Notes: generated from the sequence alone by a model not told the origin. Counted from the stretch's first letter, positions 25,988 to 35,274 are shown. The stretch: 64,000 nt of DNA from JBOCEF01 sp047610385 (GCA_047610385.1 JBLGAC010000011.1:23427-87426); one strand, 5' to 3'. Translations and numbers: made by a program.

Positions 25988-26343
25988 GCTGGGCGCGGGA
26001 GGAAATCTCCGCCCCAGTTCTGGACCGGGGGCTGGAGCTGGAAGAGCAGGCGCGCAATGGCGATGGGGCCGGGGGCTGGAACCGGTCCTGGAGCAGCCTT
26101 GGGACCATCTGGGCAGCGGTGCGCGCGCGGACGGGGCGGGAAATTGAGGAGGGCGCCCGCGGGCGTTCCCGCGTTTCGCACCGCATCCTAGTGCGCGCCG
26201 CGCCGGTCGGATCTGCCGCGCGGCCCCGCGCGGACCAGCGGTTCCGCGACGGGGAGCGGGTGTTCGCAATCCGAGCGGTGACCGAAGCCGACGCGCGCGG
26301 CCGCTACCTGCTGTGCTGGGCCGATGAGGAGGCGTTGCGATGA
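25984..26343 (+). CDS. orfg7: GTA head-tail stopper/closure protein (g7 homologue)
   Basis: A 119-residue protein in the position of RcGTA g7. The sequence (GTIWAAVRARTGREIEEGARGRSRVSHRILVR) resembles the beta-barrel head-closure proteins of the SPP1 gp16 type that stop DNA leaking before tail attachment. A GTG start overlaps the preceding stop, and its own stop overlaps the start of the next gene. Confidence 0.85.
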   Translation: MSWAREEISAPVLDRGLELEEQARNGDGAGGWNRSWSSLGTIWAAVRARTGREIEEGARGRSRVSHRILVRAAPVGSAARPRADQRFRDGERVFAIRAVTEADARGRYLLCWADEEALR

Positions 26344-26756
26344 GCGTGCTGCGATCCCTGGCCTTGCAGGAGGCGATCTATGCCGCCCTGTCGGGCGACG
26401 CGGCTTTGTCGGCGCTGGTGGACGGGCGGATCAATGATGAACCGATCCATCTGGACGATCCGAACGCGGCGTCCGGGCCTTATGTGACCCTCGGCGATGA
26501 GCGGGTGCGGCGGTGGACTGCGCAAGGTTTGCTTGGCGCGATCCATGACGCGGAGGTGTCGGTGCATTCGGCCAATGGCGGCTTTTCCACGGTCAAGCAG
26601 ATCGCGGGCGAGGTTGAGCGGGTGCTGAGCACGGCTGAGCTGACCTTGTCTGAGGGCCGTGTGGTGACGTCGTCGCTGCGCGGCGCGCGGGCACGGCGGA
26701 TTGCCGAGGGCGGACGGCGCATCGACCTCAGGTTCGAGTTTCGCATCGAGGCGTAA
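26340..26756 (+). CDS. orfg8: GTA tail terminator (g8 homologue, DUF3168)
   Basis: A 138-residue DUF3168 protein. The opening LALQEAIYAALSGDAALSALV and VHDAEVSVHS-like core (GAIHDAEVSVHSANGGFSTVKQIA) are characteristic. In the particle it caps the tail tube and joins it to the head. It is translationally coupled to g7. Confidence 0.88.
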   Translation: MSVLRSLALQEAIYAALSGDAALSALVDGRINDEPIHLDDPNAASGPYVTLGDERVRRWTAQGLLGAIHDAEVSVHSANGGFSTVKQIAGEVERVLSTAELTLSEGRVVTSSLRGARARRIAEGGRRIDLRFEFRIEA

Positions 26757-26777
26757 CCTTTTCAGGAGATGAGAGAT

Positions 26778-27188
26778 ATGGCAGCTCAACAGGGCAAGGA
26801 TCTTCTGCTGAAGATCGACACCGGCGGCGGTGTGTTTCAGACCGTGGCAGGGCTGCGCGCCACGCGCGTGGCCTTCAATGCGGAGACCGTGGACGTGACC
26901 AATGCGGCGTCCTCGTCCCATTGGCGCGAGCTTTTGGCGGGCGCGGGCGTGCGCGCTGCGGCGCTGAGCGGGTCGGGCGTGTTCCTTGACAACACGTCGG
27001 ACGAGAGCATGCGCGCTGCGTTCTTCGCCGGGACAATCCCGACCTTCCAGGCGATCATCCCCGATTTCGGCACGGTCGAGGGCGCGTTCCAGATCACTGC
27101 GCTGGAATATTCCGGCCAGCATGACGGTGAGGCGGTCTACGAGGTCTCGCTGGCATCGGCGGGCGCGCTGACCTTCGTGGGGGCCTGA
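26778..27188 (+). CDS. orfg9: GTA major tail tube protein (g9 homologue)
   Basis: A 136-residue TP901-1-type tail tube protein beginning AAQQGKDLLLKIDTGGG, with the conserved VDVTNAASSSHWRELL and FQITALEYSGQHDGEAVYEVSLASAG. The ATG at 26778 is nine bases from AGGAG; the ATG at 26769 is too close to it. It polymerises into the tail tube and should be the most abundant tail product. Confidence 0.93.
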   Translation: MAAQQGKDLLLKIDTGGGVFQTVAGLRATRVAFNAETVDVTNAASSSHWRELLAGAGVRAAALSGSGVFLDNTSDESMRAAFFAGTIPTFQAIIPDFGTVEGAFQITALEYSGQHDGEAVYEVSLASAGALTFVGA

Positions 27189-27191
27189 GCC

Positions 27192-27515
27192 ATGGCCAAC
27201 GCGATGCGCGGCGAGGCGGAGATCACGCTTGACGGCGAAGTGCGGGTCATGCGGCTCACGCTCGGGGCGTTGGCGGGGCTTGAGGTGGGGTTGGGCGAGA
27301 ATGGCCTGGCGTCGTTGGCGGAGCGGTTCGAGGGCGGCGGGGTCCGCGCGGCCGACCTGATCGCGCTGATCGGCGCGGGGCTGCGCGGGGCGGGGCACGC
27401 TGTTTCCGACGACGCGTTGGCCGGCATGAGCGTGGAGGGCGGCGCCGCTGGAGCCGCCCGGGCCGCCGCGCGGTTGCTGGCGCGCAGCTTCGCGCCGTTG
27501 GGGGACGAGGGATGA
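27192..27515 (+). CDS. orfg10: GTA tail assembly chaperone-like protein (g10 homologue)
   Basis: A 107-residue protein of the GTA g10 family (RGEAEITLDGEVRVMRLTLGALAGLEVGL, then a helical half). Its position between tube and tape-measure genes is that of tail assembly chaperones, which coat the tape measure during assembly. It overlaps the next gene by four bases, which could allow coupling. A programmed frameshift was not evident. Confidence 0.85.
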   Translation: MANAMRGEAEITLDGEVRVMRLTLGALAGLEVGLGENGLASLAERFEGGGVRAADLIALIGAGLRGAGHAVSDDALAGMSVEGGAAGAARAAARLLARSFAPLGDEG

Positions 27516-27733
27516 GCGTGGGGCGCATCGACTGGCCGGGCCTGATGCGGGTGGGCCTTGGCGCGCTGCGGCTGACGCCCGACGCGTTCTGGTCGATGAC
27601 GCCCCGCGAATTTGAGGCCGCGTGCACCGTGCTTGGCTTTGGCAAAGGGCGAGGAGCGATGTCGCGCTCCGGCCTTGATGCGCTGCGCGCGAAATACCCA
27701 GACGAGCCTGTCGAAAGGAAGAACAATGGATGA
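27512..27733 (+). CDS. GTA small tail chaperone-like protein (g10.1 homologue)
   Basis: A 73-residue protein with the typical core DWPGLMRVGLGALRLTPDAFWSMTPREFEAA, shared by small phage tail assembly chaperones that follow g10 in GTAs. ATGA overlap with g10 at the start and an 8-base overlap with the tape-measure gene at the end show that the three are translated together. Confidence 0.85.
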   Translation: MSVGRIDWPGLMRVGLGALRLTPDAFWSMTPREFEAACTVLGFGKGRGAMSRSGLDALRAKYPDEPVERKNNG

Positions 27734-28403
27734 TTTCGACGATTTTCTCGATGACGGCTCGTCGTTGAGCCGGGCGCTTGGTGGGCTGAGCCGGGATGCG
27801 GAGGGGCTTTCCGAGGCGTTTTCGTCCGAGCTGCAGGCGATGCGCGCCGAGATGAAAGTGACCGGTGAGGAGGCGACGCAGCTTTCATCCTCAATCAGTG
27901 GATCACTTCGCAAGGCGTTGGATGGGTTGGTTTTTGGTGGTGCGCGTGCGTCTGACACCATGCGCAAGCTGGGGCGGGACATGTCCGGGCGTGTGCTGAA
28001 CGCCGCCTTGCAGCCGGTGCAGCAGGCGGTCGGCCAGGGCATCGGCGGGTTGGTGGCGAGCGGGGTCGGCAGTCTGCTGGGCGGCATGTCTATGTTCGCC
28101 GACGGCGCGGCGTTTTCCGCCGGGCGGGTGCGGGCCTTTGCCGGGGGGGGCGTGGTCGAGGGGCCGACTTTGTTCCCGATGCGCGGTGGCACCGGACTGA
28201 TGGGCGAGGCCGGGCCTGAAGCGATCCTGCCGCTGACCCGCGGCGCGGACGGCCGTCTGGGCGTCGCGTCGGCCGGGGGTGGGGGCGGATCGCACATTAC
28301 GGTCAACATCTCCTCTCCCGATGTTGAAAGCTTTCGGCGGTCGCGCGGGCAGGTCGCGTCCACGATCTCGCGGGCGGCTGCGGCCGGCCGGCGCAACATG
28401 TGA
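27726..28403 (+). CDS. orfg11: GTA tape measure protein, short (g11 homologue)
   Basis: Only 225 residues, versus about a thousand in long-tailed phages, as is usual for GTAs, whose tails are short. An N-terminal helical section with coiled-coil character (SSLSRALGGLSRDAEGLSEAFSSELQAMRAEMK) is followed by a Gly/Ala-rich hydrophobic part. A conserved GEAGPEAILPLTRGADGRLGV motif lies near residue 160. Tail length should scale with it. The ATG at 27726 overlaps the chaperone stop. Confidence 0.9.
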   Translation: MDDFDDFLDDGSSLSRALGGLSRDAEGLSEAFSSELQAMRAEMKVTGEEATQLSSSISGSLRKALDGLVFGGARASDTMRKLGRDMSGRVLNAALQPVQQAVGQGIGGLVASGVGSLLGGMSMFADGAAFSAGRVRAFAGGGVVEGPTLFPMRGGTGLMGEAGPEAILPLTRGADGRLGVASAGGGGGSHITVNISSPDVESFRRSRGQVASTISRAAAAGRRNM

Positions 28404-28412
28404 GGTGACGCG

Positions 28413-29039
28413 ATGAGCTTTCATGACATTCGGTTCCCGACGCGTCTGTCGCGCGGATCCTCAGGCGGGCCGGAGCGGCGCACGGAGATTGTGTCGCTGT
28501 CCAACGGGTTTGAGGTGCGCAACGCGTCCTGGTCCCATGCGCGGCGGCGCTATGATGCCGGCATGGGCGTCGCGTCGGCGGATGATCTGCATGACATCGT
28601 GTCATTCTTTGAGGCACGCCGCGGTCGTCTGCATGCGTTTCGCTGGAAGGATTGGTTGGATTGGAAATCGGCAAAGCCGTCGGTGGCGATCTCTGCCACC
28701 GATCAGCTATTGGGGCTCGGAAATGGGCTGGAAACGACGTTTGCGCTGCGTAAGGGCTATGAAAGCGGTGGGTACACCTATTTTAGGCCGATCCAGAAGG
28801 CAGTGATCGGCAGCTTGTTGATCGCGGTGGACGGTCTGGCGCAGGTCGCGGGCGGCGGTTTTACCTTTGACGGTGAAGTCGTGCACCTGGCCGTGGCACC
28901 CGGCGCGGGCGCGACAGTGACTGCCGGGTTTGAATTCGATGTGCCGGTGCGGTTTTCTGAGGACCGCATCGACATCAGCCTGACGGCAATGGAGGCGGGC
29001 GAAATTCCGTCAATCCCGGTTGTGGAGGTGCGTGTCTGA
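28413..29039 (+). CDS. orfg12: GTA distal tail protein (g12 homologue, DUF2460)
   Basis: A 208-residue DUF2460/TIGR02217 protein: FHDIRFPTRLSRGSSGGPERRTEIV start, then RRRYDAGMGVASADDLHDIVSFFEARRGRLHAFRWKDW. It forms the ring at the end of the tail tube onto which the baseplate hub binds. Its stop overlaps the start of g13 (TGATG). Confidence 0.92.
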   Translation: MSFHDIRFPTRLSRGSSGGPERRTEIVSLSNGFEVRNASWSHARRRYDAGMGVASADDLHDIVSFFEARRGRLHAFRWKDWLDWKSAKPSVAISATDQLLGLGNGLETTFALRKGYESGGYTYFRPIQKAVIGSLLIAVDGLAQVAGGGFTFDGEVVHLAVAPGAGATVTAGFEFDVPVRFSEDRIDISLTAMEAGEIPSIPVVEVRV

Positions 29040-29926
29040 TGCGCGACATCAATGACAGATTGCAGGCGGCGATCGACGGTGGGGCGTCTTCGCTTTGCCG
29101 TTGCTGGTTGCTGGAGCGCCGGGACGGCGTGTCGCTGGGCTTTACCGACCATGACGGCGAAGTCAGCTTTGACGGCATGGTGTTCGAGCCCGACAGCGGG
29201 TTTGAGCGCACGGCGCTGGAGCGGTCTTTGGGGCTGAGCGTTGACAACATGGAGGCGGCTGGGGCGCTGCGCTCAGACGCGATCACCGAGGCCGATCTGT
29301 CGCGCGGCCTTTATGACAGCGCGACGATCAAGCAGTGGTTGGTCGACTGGTCGAACCCGATTGCGCGCGATCTGATGTTTGCAGGGCAGATCGGTGAGGT
29401 GCGCCGCGGCAAGCTTGGCTTTGAGGTTGAGGTTCTGGGGCTCTCGGACGTGCTGAACCAGCCGCAGGGGCGGGTGTTTCTGCGCAGCTGCGACGCTGGG
29501 CTTGGCGACGCGCGGTGCAAGGCAGTGCTGACGGGCGATCAGCTGGGATCCGCCACGGTGACAGATCTGCGGGGCGAGCGCAGTTTCGTGGTGTCCGGGA
29601 TCTGGCAGGCGGAAGGGTGGTTTTCGGGCGGCGCGCTGAATTGGACCGCAGGCGACAATGCGGGGCGGTCGGTGACGGTGCACAGCCATGGCATCCGCCA
29701 GTGGCAGCATGTGATCACCTTGTGGACCCCGCCCGATGATCCGATCCAGCTGGGCGACGGGTTCGACATCGCCGCGGGATGTGACAAGAGCGCGGCGATC
29801 TGCCGGAGCAAGTTCGCCAACATCCTCAACTTCCAAGGATTTCCGCATATGCCTGGTGAAGACTGGGCGACAGGATATCCGTCGCAGGATGAGGTTCATG
29901 ACGGCGGATCGTTGTTCCGTGGCTGA
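29039..29926 (+). CDS. orfg13: GTA baseplate hub protein (g13 homologue, DUF2163)
   Basis: A 295-residue DUF2163/TIGR02218 protein. It begins MRDINDRLQAAIDGGASSLCRCWLLERRDG and contains the cysteine-bearing segment LRSCDAGLGDARCKAV and a second one, AAGCDKSAAICRSKFAN. In RcGTA the corresponding hub holds an iron-sulphur cluster bound by such cysteines. The C-terminal FQGFPHMPGEDW is a family hallmark. It overlaps g14. Confidence 0.92.
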   Translation: MRDINDRLQAAIDGGASSLCRCWLLERRDGVSLGFTDHDGEVSFDGMVFEPDSGFERTALERSLGLSVDNMEAAGALRSDAITEADLSRGLYDSATIKQWLVDWSNPIARDLMFAGQIGEVRRGKLGFEVEVLGLSDVLNQPQGRVFLRSCDAGLGDARCKAVLTGDQLGSATVTDLRGERSFVVSGIWQAEGWFSGGALNWTAGDNAGRSVTVHSHGIRQWQHVITLWTPPDDPIQLGDGFDIAAGCDKSAAICRSKFANILNFQGFPHMPGEDWATGYPSQDEVHDGGSLFRG

Positions 29927-30365
29927 GGATTGGCTGGCCGCCCGCATCGTCGCGGCGGCGCGGGGCTGGGCGGGAACGCCCTACCTGCATCAAGCGAGTG
30001 CGAAGGGCGCGGGGACAGACTGCCTCGGGCTGGTGCGCGGGGTGTGGCGGGACGTGTATGGGCGCGAACCCGAAGCCCCGCCTGCGTACACGTCCGATTG
30101 GTCCGAGCCGTCAGCGGCCGAAGTTCTGTGGGCGGCTGCGGCGCGCCACATGGCACCGGTTGCGCCGGCTGAGGCGCAGGCGGGCGATGTGCTGTTGTTT
30201 CGCATGCGCCGGACGGGCCCAGCAAAGCATCTTTCAATTCTGACCGATATGAGCGGGGCCGAGCCTCGCATGATCCACGCCTATAGCGGCCAGGGCGTGG
30301 TGGAATCGTCGCTGGGTGCATCCTGGCGGCGCCGCGTGGCGGCCGCATTCCGATTTCCGAGGTGA
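29898..30365 (+). CDS. orfg14: GTA cell-wall peptidase (g14 homologue, NlpC/P60)
   Basis: About 155 residues. An NlpC/P60 cysteine peptidase with catalytic Cys42 (GAGTDCLGLVRG) and His at about 110 (AKHLSILTD). It sits in the baseplate and opens the recipient's peptidoglycan during DNA delivery. The start could be the ATG at 29898 or a GTG at 29919 (VAEDWLAARI); both overlap the end of g13. The tip-protein gene begins three bases after its stop. Confidence 0.9.
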   Translation: MTADRCSVAEDWLAARIVAAARGWAGTPYLHQASAKGAGTDCLGLVRGVWRDVYGREPEAPPAYTSDWSEPSAAEVLWAAAARHMAPVAPAEAQAGDVLLFRMRRTGPAKHLSILTDMSGAEPRMIHAYSGQGVVESSLGASWRRRVAAAFRFPR

Positions 30366-30368
30366 GCA

Positions 30369-33300
30369 ATGGCGACTCTGGTTCTTGCGGCGGCCGGCGC
30401 GGCGATCGGTGGGGCATATGGCGGCGCCGCGCTTGGCGTCAGTGCAGCGGTTATCGGTCAGGCGGCGGGTGCAATCGTCGGCGGATTGATCGATCAGGCG
30501 ATCCTTGGTGGCGGTCAGGCGGCGGTTGCCCGCGGAAAGGCGAGCTCGTTGCGCATTCAGGGCGCGGACGAAGGCGCGCCGATCCCCAAAATCTATGGCC
30601 GGATGCGCATTGCTGGGCATGTGATCTGGTCCACGCGGTTCCATGAACATGTGTCCAGCAGCGGGGGGGGCAAGGGATCTGGCCCGTCGGTGAAGGAGCA
30701 TTCCTATACGATCGGCTTTGCTGTGGCGCTGAGCCAAGGGCCCATCGACGGGATCGGTCGGGTGTGGGCCGATGGCAAGATCCTGAATATGGACAAGCTG
30801 CATTGGCGGCTGCATCTGGGCGCTGAGGATCAAGGCCCCGATCCGCTGATCGAAGCGGTTGATGGCTGGGCGCCCGCCTATCGCGGCACGTCCTACATCG
30901 TGTTTGAGGATCTGCCCGCGGGGCGGTTCGGCAACCGCGTGCCGCAGATTTCGGTGGAGGTGCTGCGCGCGCCTCGTTTTTCGCAGAACGGCAATGTGCC
31001 CGAGGCCGGGTTGGAGCTGTCGAGCATCATCAAGGGCGTGGCGTTGTCGCCGGGCACGGGTGAGTTCGTTTACGCGACCGAGCAGGTGCGGGTGATCGAG
31101 GATGAGGGGAAATCCCATCTTGCGAATGTGAACACCTCGGCTGGCAAGGCTGACGCGCTGGTCGCGCTGGATCAGCTTGAGGCCGAGCTGCCGGAGGCGA
31201 GCGCGGTGTCGCTGGTGGTCAGCTGGTTCGGCGACGATCTGCGCTGCGGGACCTGCGAGGTGCGTCCCGGGGTCGAGTATCGAGAGACGGAGACCGCGCC
31301 CACCGCCTGGAATGCCGGCGGTGCCACGCGCCAGACCGCGCGTCTGGTAGGGCGGGATGATGAAAGCCGTCCGGTGTTCGGGGGCACGCCGTCGGACCGC
31401 TCGGTGATCGAGTTGATCCGGGAGATGAATTCCCGCGACATGCGGGTGATGTTTTATCCGTTCTTGTTGATGGACATCGGGCCTGGCAACGGCCTGACCG
31501 ATCCGTGGGGATGGAATGCCGAGCAGTCCGCCTATCCCTGGCGTGGCCGGATCACCACGGCGATGGCACCGGGGCAGGCGGGGTCTACGGACATGACCCC
31601 GGTGGCCGCAGATGAGGTGGCGGCATTCTTCGGAACCGCCTCAGCCACCGATTTTCAGATCGTCGGCGATGAGGTAATCTATTCTGGTCCAACGGAATGG
31701 TCGCTGCGGCGCATGGTGCTGCATTATGCCCATCTTTGCAAAGTGGCGGGCGGAGTGCATGCGTTCTGCATCGGGTCTGAGTTCAGGTCGTTGACGCAGA
31801 TCCGCAGCGCGCGGACGGAATACCCGGCGGTGGTGGCGCTCCTCGCCTTGGCCGCAGAGGTCCGGGAAGTGCTGGGCCCAGATGCCAACATCGGGTATGC
31901 GGCCGATTGGTCCGAGTATTTTGGTCACCAGCCGCAGGACGGCACAGGGGATCGGATCTTTCATCTTGATCCGCTGTGGGCCGACCCTGCGATCGATTTT
32001 GTTGGGATCGATTATTACGCGCCGCTGACCGATTGGCGGGACGGGTATGATCATCTTGATGCGTCGCTGGCGCGGTCGATCCATGATCTGGATTATCTGT
32101 CGTCGCGCTTTTCCGCCGGTGAGGGATATGACTGGTACTATGCCTCGGATGCCGATCGGGCGGCGCAGGTGCGCACGCCGATCATCGACGGCGCCCATGG
32201 CGAGCACTGGATCTGGCGGGCCAAGGACATTCTGAACTGGTGGCGTCGGCCCCACCATGACCGCATCGACGGTGTGCGCCAAGGCTTGTCCAGCGCATGG
32301 ACGCCTGAGATGAAGCCGGTCTGGTTGACCGAAATTGGCTGTGGGGCGGTCGACAAAGGATCGAACCAGCCGAATGTGTTCGTGGATCCAAAGTCGTCGG
32401 AATCAGGTTTTCCGCATTTTTCGACGGGTCAGCGCGATGATCTGATCCAGCGCAGGGTGTTGCAAGCCGCGACCAAGCACTGGAGCGAGGATGAGAACAA
32501 TCCGGTCTCAGCGATTTATGGCGATCGGATGCTGGATCTGTCGAACACCTATGTCTGGACCTGGGATGCGCGGCCTTGGCCAGAATTTCCAGCACGGACC
32601 GATGTCTGGTCGGACGGGGCCAATCATGCGCTTGGCCATTGGCTGACGGGGCGGGTGAATTCGGCGTCGCTGGCGGCGGTTGTGGCGGAGATCTGTGATG
32701 CGGCTGGCCTGGTCAGCTTTGATGTCAGCGATCTCGATGGCGTCGTGCATGGCTTTGCCGAGGGACAAGTGCAATCCGCACGCGAGGCGCTGCAATCGCT
32801 GATGCTGGCTTTTGGCTTCGATGCCGTTGAAAGCGGCGGCGTCGTGGCATTTCGTATGAGGGGCAGGGCACCGAGCGCCGAGATACCAGATGCTGAGATG
32901 CTGATCCCGGACGGTGGTGGCCGGGTGCTTGAGCTGACCAGAGCCCCACAATCGGCCGCCCCGGAGCGGGTGCGGGTCGGGTTTGTGCGTGCCGATGGCG
33001 ACTATCAAGACGGCGTCGTTGAGGCGGTATCCTATATTGACGGAGCGCGGGGGGTCAAGGGGTCCGACCTGCCGATCGCGATGGACAGAGACGCCGCGCG
33101 GGCCATTGCTGAGCGCTGGTTGCGCGAGGCAGATGCGGCGCGTGAGCGGACCTCGTTCGGGGTGCCGGGGTCAAAGCTGGCCTTTGAGCCGGGGGACGTT
33201 GTGCGGTTGCCCGATGTGGGAGGCGCGGATTACCGCATCGACCGGATCGTAGATGGCGCGGGCCGCATGATCGAAGCGACGCAGATCGACGGAGCGCTTT

Positions 33301-34301
33301 ATGCATTGAAAAGCCTTCCTGGGGAGGACGGCGAGACACCGCCAGCTGCCGGGGGTGATGCGTCGGGCCCGCCGGGCTACAGGCTGCTCGATGTGCCGTG
33401 GGTGCTGTTTGGGGGTGATGCGCAGAAGGCCTTTGGTGCGGTCTGGGCGGATCCATGGCCCGGGTCGGTCGCGGTCTGGAGTTCGGATCGCAACGAGGGT
33501 TATGAGCGCGCGGCGCTAACAACGGCCCCGAGCAGCGTCGGCAGGCTGGTCGATCCGTTGCCCAAAGCGGCGCCCTGGAGGTGGACGCGGGGCGCATCGG
33601 TCTTGGTGGAAATGGTGTCTGGCGTCTTGTCGTCGGCCGATGAGCTGGCCGTCTACAACGGCGCAAACCTGTGCGCCCTGAGCACCCCGGACGGGCGGTG
33701 GGAGATGCTGCAATTCCGCGATGCTGTGTTGGAGCCGAGCGGGTTGTGGCGGGTGTCGCGGTTCAGCCGAGGCCTGGCCGGCACCGAGGCGCTGATCGGC
33801 GATCCGGCGCTTGCGGGATCCACATTGGTGCTGCTGGATCCGCGCACATTGCGGTTGGAGCTGCCGGACGGGGTCATGGGCCTTGAGCGCCATTTCCGCA
33901 TCGGCCCCGGGGGCGCGGATCTGAGTGACCCGTCCGTGGCCCATGCATTGTGGACATGGGAGGCATCGGGGCTTCGGCCGCTTGCGCCGGTGCATTTTGC
34001 GGCGATCGATGTGCCGGGTGGCGATGTCTCAATCACCTGGATCCGACGGTCGCGGATCGACAACGACACGTTCTTCAGTGGCGACACGCCATTGGGCGAA
34101 GCGAGCGAGCGCTATCGCGTCCGCCTGCATGCGTCCGACGGTGCGTTGGTGAGGGAGATGGAAACCACGGCTCCGGCCTGGACCTATACGGCGGCCACGA
34201 AGGCTGCTGATGGTTTGACCGGAGTTATCTCGTTTGCGGTGGCCCAGATTTCCGAAGTTTACGGGCCGGGTTCCGAAGGAAAGGTGACCTACAGTGCTTG
34301 A
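30369..34301 (+). CDS. orfg15: GTA tail tip / megatron protein (g15 homologue)
   Basis: At 1310 residues the longest protein in the window. The N-terminus has glycine/alanine-rich hydrophobic segments (about 1-50), then a phage-tail domain (VNTSAGKADALVALDQLE and before). A GTA TIM-barrel glycosidase-like domain spans about 310-700 (MNSRDMRVMFYPF, PVWLTEIGCGAVDKGSNQPNVFVD). Phage-tail-3 type hub sequence and a C-terminal receptor-facing part follow. It forms the central tip that contacts the recipient cell. Its stop overlaps the GTG of the DUF2793 gene. Confidence 0.94.
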   Translation: MATLVLAAAGAAIGGAYGGAALGVSAAVIGQAAGAIVGGLIDQAILGGGQAAVARGKASSLRIQGADEGAPIPKIYGRMRIAGHVIWSTRFHEHVSSSGGGKGSGPSVKEHSYTIGFAVALSQGPIDGIGRVWADGKILNMDKLHWRLHLGAEDQGPDPLIEAVDGWAPAYRGTSYIVFEDLPAGRFGNRVPQISVEVLRAPRFSQNGNVPEAGLELSSIIKGVALSPGTGEFVYATEQVRVIEDEGKSHLANVNTSAGKADALVALDQLEAELPEASAVSLVVSWFGDDLRCGTCEVRPGVEYRETETAPTAWNAGGATRQTARLVGRDDESRPVFGGTPSDRSVIELIREMNSRDMRVMFYPFLLMDIGPGNGLTDPWGWNAEQSAYPWRGRITTAMAPGQAGSTDMTPVAADEVAAFFGTASATDFQIVGDEVIYSGPTEWSLRRMVLHYAHLCKVAGGVHAFCIGSEFRSLTQIRSARTEYPAVVALLALAAEVREVLGPDANIGYAADWSEYFGHQPQDGTGDRIFHLDPLWADPAIDFVGIDYYAPLTDWRDGYDHLDASLARSIHDLDYLSSRFSAGEGYDWYYASDADRAAQVRTPIIDGAHGEHWIWRAKDILNWWRRPHHDRIDGVRQGLSSAWTPEMKPVWLTEIGCGAVDKGSNQPNVFVDPKSSESGFPHFSTGQRDDLIQRRVLQAATKHWSEDENNPVSAIYGDRMLDLSNTYVWTWDARPWPEFPARTDVWSDGANHALGHWLTGRVNSASLAAVVAEICDAAGLVSFDVSDLDGVVHGFAEGQVQSAREALQSLMLAFGFDAVESGGVVAFRMRGRAPSAEIPDAEMLIPDGGGRVLELTRAPQSAAPERVRVGFVRADGDYQDGVVEAVSYIDGARGVKGSDLPIAMDRDAARAIAERWLREADAARERTSFGVPGSKLAFEPGDVVRLPDVGGADYRIDRIVDGAGRMIEATQIDGALYALKSLPGEDGETPPAAGGDASGPPGYRLLDVPWVLFGGDAQKAFGAVWADPWPGSVAVWSSDRNEGYERAALTTAPSSVGRLVDPLPKAAPWRWTRGASVLVEMVSGVLSSADELAVYNGANLCALSTPDGRWEMLQFRDAVLEPSGLWRVSRFSRGLAGTEALIGDPALAGSTLVLLDPRTLRLELPDGVMGLERHFRIGPGGADLSDPSVAHALWTWEASGLRPLAPVHFAAIDVPGGDVSITWIRRSRIDNDTFFSGDTPLGEASERYRVRLHASDGALVREMETTAPAWTYTAATKAADGLTGVISFAVAQISEVYGPGSEGKVTYSA

Positions 34302-34992
34302 GACGCCAAAACTTTCGCTCCCGCTCCTGGCCGCAGGCCAGGCCCAGAAGCACATTCCGGTCAATGAGGCGCTGTCGCGGCTCGATGCACTGTTCATGCT
34401 GTCGGTGTTCGGGAGGAGCGCGGTCACGCCCCCGGCATCGCCATCCGAAGGAGATCGCTGGATCGTGCCTGCCGGTGCCACCGGCGACTGGGCCGGGGAT
34501 GAGCAGCGCATCGCTGTCTGGATCAACGGCGGTTGGGACTATATCGAACCGCTGGTTGGATGGCGGTGCTGGGTCGAGGATGAAGGCATCGAGGTTCTGT
34601 TCGACAACGGTGTCTGGTCGGCACTGATCGTGCCGGGCGGCGGCGCGGGTGTCATTCAGGTGCTGAATTTCGAACATGCGCCCACTGGGAGCGTGAGCGA
34701 CACGGCCGGGCTGATCCCTGCAAATTCTGTGGTGTTCGGCATCACCGCGCGGGTGATCCAGCCGCTGACCGGTGTCGGGGGTTGGTCGCTTGGCGTCAAT
34801 GGCGCGCCGACGCGCTATGGCTCAGGCCTCGGCATTGCGCTGAATGCGGTCTTGAAGGGGCCGAGCACGGCGCCGATGTCGTTCATGAGCGGCGTTCCCC
34901 TGCGGCTGACGGGTGAAGGTGGCTCCTTCACCGGCGGCCGTGTCGCGATCTCGATCCACTACATAACGCTCGCCGTCCCTGATGCTGTTTGA
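34294..34992 (+). CDS. DUF2793 protein at the end of the GTA operon
   Basis: A 232-residue protein whose first ~125 residues are a DUF2793 domain (LSLPLLAAGQAQKHIPVNEALSRLDALFML, then PSEGDRWIVPAGATGDWAG). This domain occurs in phage tail-fibre and GTA-associated genes. The C-terminal half is beta-rich and ends ISIHYITLAVP. A GTG start overlaps the g15 stop by eight bases, so it is made with the particle and is a candidate fibre or tip accessory protein. Confidence 0.85.
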   Translation: MLETPKLSLPLLAAGQAQKHIPVNEALSRLDALFMLSVFGRSAVTPPASPSEGDRWIVPAGATGDWAGDEQRIAVWINGGWDYIEPLVGWRCWVEDEGIEVLFDNGVWSALIVPGGGAGVIQVLNFEHAPTGSVSDTAGLIPANSVVFGITARVIQPLTGVGGWSLGVNGAPTRYGSGLGIALNAVLKGPSTAPMSFMSGVPLRLTGEGGSFTGGRVAISIHYITLAVPDAV

Positions 34993-35031
34993 TCGGGGGC
35001 GACACGGCTTGTTCATCAAAGGAGACATGCC

Positions 35032-35268
35032 ATGATCGATCCTACGGGAGGCGACGCGGTGCTCATCTTCTCCGCCATCGAAGGGGCACTGCGCGCCGCA
35101 GCAATCCTGGTTGCAAGCGCGTCGGTGATTGCGGCGCTGACGCCCACGCCGCGCGATGATGCGTGGTTGGGACGGCTTTACCGGGTGTTGGAGGTGCTCG
35201 CATTCAATTTTGGGCGGGCAAAAGACACGCCTCCAAACCGTGAGGGTGGGCGTTTCACCGCGTCCTGA
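35032..35268 (+). CDS. small membrane protein, holin-like, after the GTA genes
   Basis: A 78-residue protein with one hydrophobic segment (about 18-36). A TPTPRDDAWLGRLYRVLEVLAFNFGRAKD motif follows, of the kind found in small membrane proteins beside the lysis genes of alphaproteobacterial phages. The ATG at 35032 follows AAAGGAGAC. Its position as the last gene of the cluster invites a holin or spanin-like role in releasing particles, but no endolysin gene is adjacent. That function is inferred. Confidence 0.65.
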   Translation: MIDPTGGDAVLIFSAIEGALRAAAILVASASVIAALTPTPRDDAWLGRLYRVLEVLAFNFGRAKDTPPNREGGRFTAS

Positions 35269-35274
35269 ACTGGT

